A stretch of 64,000 bases of DNA from Bacteroidaceae bacterium (GTDB lineage Bacteria > Bacteroidota > Bacteroidia > Bacteroidales > Bacteroidaceae): NCBI GenBank assembly GCA_017525235.1, contig JAFXTC010000057.1, forward strand, positions 16,075-80,074, in the 5' to 3' direction. Each line of letters begins with the position of its first letter. Position 1 is the stretch's first letter. The position numbers were made by a program, and so were the translations under genes. This document shows, piece after piece, positions 59,179-64,000 of the stretch. A model generated the notes under the pieces. The model made no database searches, had not been told where the DNA came from, and worked only from the letters and a program-made list of their open reading frames with translations.

Positions 59179-61386
59179 TTAATATTTTATCTTCAGATAC
59201 TTTACACCATGGGTGGGAATGAAATAGTTCACATCCGAGGTGCTCAGGTTTTGTTGACGCCACAGGTCGCGGACACTCTGCAAAGAACTTATACCCATCT
59301 GACCGAAATACTTCTTGAAGTCAACACGTGCATCAGTCTTGCCTACATTGAAGATACCTACAGCATACGTGCCATCGCTCAAAGGACGACTCCAAATCTG
59401 AATGCTACCATCAAGAACCACACGCTGTGCCTGCTTACCCAGAATATCCTGGTTGATGGCATTTACTTCGTGGTTACAGAGCAGACTTACAGTAAAGTCA
59501 TCCATCTGTGCTATGTCACAACCAATCAACATGTTGCTGGCGAGCAGAGTCCACAAGCTGATATGCGTATACTGCTCATCGGGTGTAAGTCTGCTGTCAC
59601 GCAGGTTATTGCTCCATCCTACCTTACCTACAATCAGCATATCGGGGTCGTTCCAATGACCTGGCTGTGCATAAGGATAAAGTTCGGGCTGCTGGCAGAA
59701 ACCTATATCATAAAGGCTTTCCCAGGTATCTGTGATATCACCTGTCGTACGCCATGAGTTGGCATCTACAGCATGACCCCACTTCCAAACTTCAGCCATA
59801 CCATACTGGCAAAGGCTGTAGAAGATGTCGCGAGGCTGCTGACGCAGGCAACGCTCCATCAAGAGATAAGGACGAACGTAGCTGGCAACCGTCTGATTGT
59901 CGGGCTCTGTCCTGTGCTTACGGCCATAGCCGCACCAGTCATACTTCAGATAGTCGATTCCCCAACTGTTATAGCTCTCTGCATCTTGCAGCTCATGGTC
60001 GATAGAACCTAGATAACCACCGCAGGTCAAGTCACCAGGTGAAGAATAGATACCAAACTTCAAACCCTCAGAGTGCAACCAGTCGCCCAACTCCTTCATG
60101 CTGGGGAACTTTTCGTTTACAGCAATAGTACCATCGGCATTACGCTTGGGAGCTTCCCAGCCGTCATCAATGTTCATATAGCAATAGCCATAATCAGCCA
60201 AGCCCTTCTCGATGAGTGCCTTTGAGCTGCTTATCACCTTGTCTTGTGTTACACTCAGACCCCAGCAATTCCAGCTGTTCCATCCCATGGGAGGTGTCAA
60301 GGCAATCTTGCTGCCGCAACGAATGGTGAACTTCTGAGTCTGCTCGCCCTTGGCATTCTTAGCCTTTACGGTAAAGGTATAAGAACCTGGCCTCTCCAAC
60401 GAACCGCTGAGCGCGCCATTGTCGGGATTCAATGCAAGCCCCTTGGGCAAATCGTCAGAAGAGAATTTCATGGGCTTTTCTCCACTCACACCAAAGCGGA
60501 AATGAATGGGAGAACCGGGACGAACACCATAGAGTGGGGTAGTATTGAAACGTGGCTCTGCAGGTGCAGCGGGTGTCAGAATATATTTGGGAATATACTG
60601 AGTAGAGATGCTCAAACCTGTCTTGCTCTCCGTAAAGTTAGCAACTATGCGTACCATCTGGTGATTGTCGTACTGTAAACCGATGGTGCTGCTCTTTTTG
60701 CTATTCACAGACACCTTCTTAGTTGTCTCATTCAGCACCTTGCCTGTCTCGGGGTCAACCACTTTGACACAGAATGTTCCACTCTTGGTAGCACTTATTT
60801 TGCTGTTGAGGGTACAGTTCTCTTCCGTAATTTTTATGCTCAGGTTATCAACAGTATTAGGTACGCGTACGCATATTGGGCCTTGGAACATACCGCCTGG
60901 GTCACCTGCATTAAAGACTCTTACAGCCAGTACATTATCGGCATCCCACTTAATAAGGGAACTGTTGGCTTTTACGCTGTATACGCGTATAGCGCTCCAC
61001 TGGCTCTGATAACCCTGGGGATCAGAAGGGAAACGACCTGTTTTACCAATGAGCTTACCATTCAAGTAAACCTCGTCGGCATCGTCAATCTTACCCATGT
61101 TAAAGTCGACGGTCTCCTTGAGGTCGGATTTTTCCAACAGACTCTTAGGGATGTTTACATGATAGCGATACCAGCCAAAGCCATTCTCACATTTAACGCC
61201 CTGTGAGGTCCAGGTTGTAGCGTTACTGATGTTGCGCCATGAGCTTTCATCAACATTTACGCCTGCCCACGAAGCATCGTCGCCAACGCGGAACTTTGCA
61301 TTCTCTACAAAGATATCCTGTGCAAAGGATTGAAGTGAAAGGGTGCCTGCAAGCACCAGTGTTGTTAGAATCTGTTTCATTCTCAT
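59179..61386 (-). CDS. GH27 alpha-galactosidase with N-terminal sandwich domain
   Basis: 735-residue secreted enzyme, signal peptide to about S-F-A-Q (23). Jelly-roll domain (about 28-175), a linker, an Ig-like He-PIG module (about 285-357, G-L-A-L-N-P-D-N-G-A-L-S-G), then the GH27 barrel from L-T-P-P-M-G-W-N-S-W-N (363). Nucleophile Y-L-K-Y-D-W-C (Asp483) and acid/base W-R-T-T-G-D-I-T-D-T-W (Asp550) are intact; W-N-D-P-D-M-L is also present. A C-terminal antiparallel sandwich closes it. It removes terminal alpha-galactose from galactomannan or raffinose-type glycans. It lacks the shared tail. Monocistronic by context. Confidence 0.94.
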   Translation of the reverse strand: MRMKQILTTLVLAGTLSLQSFAQDIFVENAKFRVGDDASWAGVNVDESSWRNISNATTWTSQGVKCENGFGWYRYHVNIPKSLLEKSDLKETVDFNMGKIDDADEVYLNGKLIGKTGRFPSDPQGYQSQWSAIRVYSVKANSSLIKWDADNVLAVRVFNAGDPGGMFQGPICVRVPNTVDNLSIKITEENCTLNSKISATKSGTFCVKVVDPETGKVLNETTKKVSVNSKKSSTIGLQYDNHQMVRIVANFTESKTGLSISTQYIPKYILTPAAPAEPRFNTTPLYGVRPGSPIHFRFGVSGEKPMKFSSDDLPKGLALNPDNGALSGSLERPGSYTFTVKAKNAKGEQTQKFTIRCGSKIALTPPMGWNSWNCWGLSVTQDKVISSSKALIEKGLADYGYCYMNIDDGWEAPKRNADGTIAVNEKFPSMKELGDWLHSEGLKFGIYSSPGDLTCGGYLGSIDHELQDAESYNSWGIDYLKYDWCGYGRKHRTEPDNQTVASYVRPYLLMERCLRQQPRDIFYSLCQYGMAEVWKWGHAVDANSWRTTGDITDTWESLYDIGFCQQPELYPYAQPGHWNDPDMLIVGKVGWSNNLRDSRLTPDEQYTHISLWTLLASNMLIGCDIAQMDDFTVSLLCNHEVNAINQDILGKQAQRVVLDGSIQIWSRPLSDGTYAVGIFNVGKTDARVDFKKYFGQMGISSLQSVRDLWRQQNLSTSDVNYFIPTHGVKYLKIKY

Positions 61387-61423
61387 ATTGTTTATTGTTT
61401 ATAGGTTATCGGTTATGGGTTAT

Positions 61424-61462
61424 TGACTAAAGTCTAAAGTCTAACGCCTAAAGTCTAAAGGC
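61424..61462. repeat. AAAGTCTAAAGTCTA micro-repeat
   Basis: ACTAAAGTCTAAAGTCTA, then a degenerate unit and CTAAAGTCTAAAGG, upstream of the GH27 gene; the flanking GGTTATCGGTTATGGGTTAT is another near-periodic string. A related AGACTTTAGACC string is at 58888-58899. Confidence 0.7.
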
Positions 61463-61467
61463 ATCTG

Positions 61468-61475
61468 CAAAGATA
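61468..61475 (-). promoter_or_regulatory. -7 box for the GH27 gene
   Basis: TATCTTTG on the minus strand, 81 nt before the ATG at 61386. The micro-repeats lie in the leader. Confidence 0.45.
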
Positions 61476-61500
61476 TGAGGTTTTTTGTATATAAACAAGA

Positions 61501-61529
61501 AAAGCACCAGGAAATGTAATCCTGATGCT
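61501..61529 (-). terminator. Terminator of rplS
   Basis: Stem GCACCAGGA / TCCTGATGC (one G-U in the RNA), seven-base loop, and TTTTCTTG after it on the minus strand. Confidence 0.75.
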
Positions 61530-61561
61530 CTCTTGATTCTCGCTTAAGAAGAGGAAGCCTC

Positions 61562-61930
61562 TTATTCTGCTTCCTTAACGGCAACACGCTTTTCAGCGAT
61601 ACGTGCCTTCTTACCGGTGAGGTTACGCAGGTAGTACAACTTAGCGCGACGTACCTTACCTACCTTGTTAACGGTAATGCTGTCGATGTTGGGAGACTCG
61701 ATGGGGAAGATGCGCTCAACACCAACGGTACCAGACATCTTGCGAACAGTGAAACGCTTCTTGTCACCGTGACCAGAAATCTTAATCACTACGCCACGAT
61801 AGAGCTGAATACGCTCCTTGTTACCTTCGACAATTTTGTATGCTACAGTAACGGTATCACCAGCCTTGAATGCGGGGTGGCTCTTACCAGTAGCAAATGC
61901 TTCTTCAGCAATTTTAATTAAATCAGCCAT
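61562..61930 (-). CDS. rplS: 50S ribosomal protein L19
   Basis: 122 residues, normal for L19. Recognised by [38 protein letters not shown] and [11 protein letters not shown] near the C-terminus. It sits at the 30S-50S interface. Here it is alone, not in the usual rpsP-rimM-trmD operon, with its own promoter box and terminator. Confidence 0.97.
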   Translation of the reverse strand: MADLIKIAEEAFATGKSHPAFKAGDTVTVAYKIVEGNKERIQLYRGVVIKISGHGDKKRFTVRKMSGTVGVERIFPIESPNIDSITVNKVGKVRRAKLYYLRNLTGKKARIAEKRVAVKEAE

Positions 61931-62020
61931 TTTTGCTTATGTTTAAAAATTGTTTTGTCGATCACCGATAGGCATAACAGGTCACACTTCTCCTGTCAGC
62001 GACCTATGGGAAAGCGGGCG

Positions 62021-62028
62021 CAAAGGTA
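62021..62028 (-). promoter_or_regulatory. -7 box for rplS
   Basis: TACCTTTG on the minus strand, 90 nt before the rplS ATG; TTTC at the -33 position (62048-62051). The leader contains a CCTATGGG/CTGTCAGCGACC-type hairpin-prone stretch. Confidence 0.55.
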
Positions 62029-62037
62029 CAATAAAAA

Positions 62038-62068
62038 GTTGAAAGTTGAAAGTTTAGAGTTGAAAGTT
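62038..62068. repeat. GTTGAAAGTT micro-repeat
   Basis: GTTGAAAGTTGAAAGTTTAG followed by AGTTGAAAGTT, overlapping the divergent promoters of rplS and the 5'-nucleotidase genes. Confidence 0.65.
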
Positions 62069-62099
62069 TTTGCATTTTATGTAAAATTATGTACTTTTG
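62069..62099 (+). promoter_or_regulatory. Bacteroidota promoter for the 5'-nucleotidase pair
   Basis: TTTG (62069-62072), 19-nt spacer, TACTTTTG (62092-62099): a full consensus match, 57 nt before the ATG at 62157. Confidence 0.8.
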
Positions 62100-62156
62100 C
62101 AGCACAAAACATTGTCTTTTGTTTAAGGATTTGAGAATTAAGGATAAAAAACCGCT

Positions 62157-62912
62157 ATGAGACGTATATTACTGCTCCTCATTTTTCACTTTTCATTTTT
62201 AACTCTTCATTTTGCTTCAGCGCAAGAGTATAAGGTTCGCTCCGCTAAATGGAAACGCTTAGAGGTAAATAGTTCATTGGATGCCAACCCCGATTCACTC
62301 GCATTGGCTATCATTGCACCTTATAAAGTCAGTGTTGACAGTGTGATGACACCAGTGTTGGGAATGAGTCGCGTAGTCATGAGTGCAAAAAGACCGGAAA
62401 GTCTGCTTAGCAACTGGGCAGCAGATGTAATGGTGGAAGGCAGCACAGCCACAGGACTGCCTGTCGCTGATATGGGCTTGGTGAATATTGGCGGATTACG
62501 TAACAATATGCCGGAAGGCATTGTCAGACGTGGTGATATTATTCTTATCTCACCCTTCGAAAACCAACTTGTAGTGCTGGAGATAAAAGGTAAATACCTC
62601 ATAGAACTCATGCATAACATTGCCGCTGTAGGAGGAGAAGGTGTGAGCAGCAGTGTCAGAATGGTCATTACCAAAGATGGGAAACTCGTCAGCGCCACCA
62701 TTAACGGAGAGAAAATCTCGCGTAAGCGCACCTATACCATTGCCACACTTGATTATCTGGCTGAGGGGAATGACAAGATGTATGCCCTGAAGAAAGCAAA
62801 AAAACGTCATGAGATAGGTCTCAAGACACGCGATGTGATGATGGAATACGTTATCAAGCACCGCATCATCGATAGTAAGATGGAGGGAAGAATTGTTGTA
62901 AGTGAAGAGTGA
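62157..62912 (+). CDS. 5'-nucleotidase C-terminal domain protein, secreted
   Basis: 251 residues. The body (about 65-240) matches the UshA-type C-terminal domain that binds the nucleotide: L-L-S-N-W-A-A-D-V-M, G-L-V-N-I-G-G-L-R-N-N-M-P-E-G, I-L-I-S-P-F-E-N-Q-L-V-V-L-E-I-K-G and T-I-A-T-L-D-Y-L-A-E-G-N-D. The catalytic metallophosphatase half is encoded by the next gene, 77 bp on. The signal peptide (L-I-F-H-F-S-F-L-T-L-H-F-A-S-A) is encoded by a reversed AAGTGAAAAATGA-type micro-repeat. The two products presumably assemble in the periplasm. Confidence 0.87.
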   Translation: MRRILLLLIFHFSFLTLHFASAQEYKVRSAKWKRLEVNSSLDANPDSLALAIIAPYKVSVDSVMTPVLGMSRVVMSAKRPESLLSNWAADVMVEGSTATGLPVADMGLVNIGGLRNNMPEGIVRRGDIILISPFENQLVVLEIKGKYLIELMHNIAAVGGEGVSSSVRMVITKDGKLVSATINGEKISRKRTYTIATLDYLAEGNDKMYALKKAKKRHEIGLKTRDVMMEYVIKHRIIDSKMEGRIVVSEE

Positions 62913-62989
62913 AAAGTAAAAGTTATTCGCTAACCTCTCACAATTAAAATGTCTATAACCAATAACCAATAATCACTAACCCCTAAATT

Positions 62990-63919
62990 ATGAAGCGTAT
63001 TATATTTACCATAATATTTCTTTTCCCCATGCTCGCTGGTCATTGGCCAACTATCAATTATCAATTATCAATTATCAATTATATTTCGGCCCAGCCGAAA
63101 AAGTTGTACATCGTTCATACCAGCGATACACATTCTTGTGTGGAACCTCTTTCTCCACATTTTGCCGTTGCCTCATTTGCCAACAAGGGAGGATATGTAC
63201 GTCGCATCTCTCTATTCAACCAGTTAAGAGAGCAGTACCCTGATGGTATGCTGGCCTTCGATTGCGGCGATTTCAGTCAGGGAAGTGTATACTATAACCT
63301 CTTTAAGGGCGAAGTGGAAGTAAAACTTATGAACCTGATGCATTACGATGCTGTGACGATTGGGAACCATGAATTCGATTTTGGTCTCGAGAACATGGCC
63401 CGAATCTTCCGCATGGCAGAATTTCCTATTGTCTGCTGTAACTACGACTTCACTGGAACACCCTGTGAAGGTTTGGTAAAACCATACGTCGTAATAGAAA
63501 GAGGCGGAAAGAAAATAGGTGTCCTTGGCGTAGCTCCCCAGCCTAAGGGCTTGGTGGTAGGCAAGAACTTCGAGGGAATGGGATATACCACACCGGCACT
63601 GGCAGCCCAGCCTGTTATTAACAAACTGCGCAACGAGGAGCATTGCGATGTGGTGGTTTGCCTCAGTCATCTGGGATGGGGCGACAATGCGGAACAAGAC
63701 AAGGATTTCATTTCCCACATAACAGGTATTGACATTCTTCTTGGCGGTCACACACACACATATTTTACAGAACCTGCGTATGTGAACGACAAGAAAGGGC
63801 ATCAGGTTCTGGTAGACCATCAAGGCAAAAATGCCTGTTTCGTCGGTGCCATAGAACTGTGTCTTACGCTGGAAAAAGTTGACACAATAGTCAACCACAA
63901 TGATTTCGAAAGACATTAA
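62990..63919 (+). CDS. 5'-nucleotidase metallophosphatase domain protein, secreted
   Basis: 309 residues carrying the N-terminal catalytic half of UshA-type 5'-nucleotidases. Dimetal motifs: V-H-T-S-D-T-H-S (D-x-H), F-D-C-G-D-F-S-Q-G-S, T-I-G-N-H-E-F-D-F-G, C-L-S-H-L-G-W-G-D and L-G-G-H-T-H-T-Y. It ends after the usual V-G-A-I-E-L-C-L strand with about 15 residues that run into an inverted repeat and overlap the next ORF. The signal region contains T-I-N-Y-Q-L-S-I-I-N-Y, encoded by the AATTATC micro-repeat at 63051-63082. Order in the operon is the reverse of the domain order in the fused enzyme. Confidence 0.87.
   Translation: MKRIIFTIIFLFPMLAGHWPTINYQLSIINYISAQPKKLYIVHTSDTHSCVEPLSPHFAVASFANKGGYVRRISLFNQLREQYPDGMLAFDCGDFSQGSVYYNLFKGEVEVKLMNLMHYDAVTIGNHEFDFGLENMARIFRMAEFPIVCCNYDFTGTPCEGLVKPYVVIERGGKKIGVLGVAPQPKGLVVGKNFEGMGYTTPALAAQPVINKLRNEEHCDVVVCLSHLGWGDNAEQDKDFISHITGIDILLGGHTHTYFTEPAYVNDKKGHQVLVDHQGKNACFVGAIELCLTLEKVDTIVNHNDFERH
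63051..63082 (+). repeat. TCAATTA micro-repeat within the signal peptide region
   Basis: Four near-perfect TATCAATTATCAATTATC units, coding for I-N-Y-Q-L-S-I-I-N-Y in the metallophosphatase leader. Confidence 0.8.
63878..63895. repeat. Short inverted repeat at the end of the metallophosphatase gene
   Basis: GTTGAC-ACAATA-GTCAAC, directly before the ATG at 63900. Could be a terminator-like hairpin or part of the end of an inserted element. Confidence 0.45.
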
Positions 63920-64000
63920 AAAACAAAGAAAGAAGAGAAAGGCTCTAAGTGAAGAGGAAAAAATAGCGATAATCCGCGAACACTTTCTGGAGGGTACCAA
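63900..64000 (+). CDS. Start of a basic HTH-like ORF (cut by the right edge; possible transposase)
   Basis: An open frame from ATG 63900 to the window end (33 complete codons visible). The product starts with a Lys/Arg-rich stretch (I-S-K-D-I-K-K-Q-R-K-K-R-K-A) followed by L-S-E-E-E-K-I-A-I-I-R-E-H-F-L-E-G. This is the style of the N-terminal helix-turn-helix of IS3-type transposase OrfA proteins, but with so little sequence other DNA-binding proteins are equally possible. It overlaps the upstream stop by 20 bases. Confidence 0.4.
   Translation, partial: MISKDIKKQRKKRKALSEEEKIAIIREHFLEGT

Noticed and set aside
63224-64000. 258-codon open frame antisense to the metallophosphatase gene
   Set aside because: Lies opposite a gene with full catalytic motifs; its product is Cys/Phe-rich without any family pattern or plausible start.

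Overview
The window looks like chromosomal DNA of a Bacteroidales bacterium, most probably Prevotella-like (Prevotellaceae). Evidence: many genes carry the Bacteroidota -7 element TAnnTTTG, several with a TTTG -33 box 19 nt upstream; Shine-Dalgarno sites are weak or absent; there are many secreted glycoside hydrolases; and five secreted proteins end in one tail of the type I/F-Y/D-N/L-x-G-Q/R-x.....K-G-I-x-I-x-N-G-K-K-V. Short AT-rich micro-repeats sit at gene junctions. This is a family-level judgement from style, not a database match.

Layout. 1-3944 (minus): alkaline phosphatase, alpha/beta hydrolase and a sialate O-acetylesterase cut by the left edge. 4073-9961 (plus): cation efflux protein, M28 peptidase, a LamG/GH43-type secreted protein and a VanX-like dipeptidase. 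9993-24878 (minus): fifteen kilobases of co-directional genes. They begin with a patatin/Omp85-type phospholipase, then a tripartite RND efflux system (adaptor, pump, TolC-like channel), then pfkA, a GH13 amylase, an RsbU-like PP2C phosphatase, a STAS anti-anti-sigma protein, a GlgX-type debranching enzyme and an RsbW-like kinase. 25233-29257 (plus): GH3 glucosidase, SpoU methyltransferase, D-2-hydroxyacid dehydrogenase. 29223-32645 (minus): a Dna2-like nuclease-helicase. 32758-33858 (plus): NahK-like sugar kinase. 33855-40987 (minus): GH43, FKBP lipoprotein, glycyl-tRNA synthetase, a membrane-tethered L7/L12-like protein beside an unknown membrane protein, a DUF2795 protein, PduO-type adenosyltransferase and a methyltransferase-like remnant. 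41147-58888: large secreted proteins with the shared tail, a cohesin-like/dockerin pair, and an operon GH97 - glycerophosphodiesterase - secreted calpain-like protease - epimerase. 58969-64000: tRNA-Leu(UAG), GH27 alpha-galactosidase, rplS, a two-gene split 5'-nucleotidase, and the start of a possible transposase gene at the right edge.

How the genes work together. Most of the window serves extracytoplasmic glycan breakdown (GH3, GH27, two GH43-type, GH97, sialate esterase, the 1045-aa glutaminase-A-like protein) plus intracellular storage-glucan use (GH13, GlgX, PfkA). There is no SusC/SusD pair here, so these enzymes are scattered rather than forming a classical polysaccharide utilisation locus. 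The strongest candidate for an undescribed system is the interleaving of a complete RsbU/STAS/RsbW partner-switch cassette with glucan and glycolysis genes (9993-16895), with gene overlaps that imply co-translation. Other unusual points are the membrane-tethered L7/L12-like protein, the cohesin-like/dockerin pair, a secreted calpain-like protease, and palindromic and micro-repeat elements that have entered coding sequences in frame.
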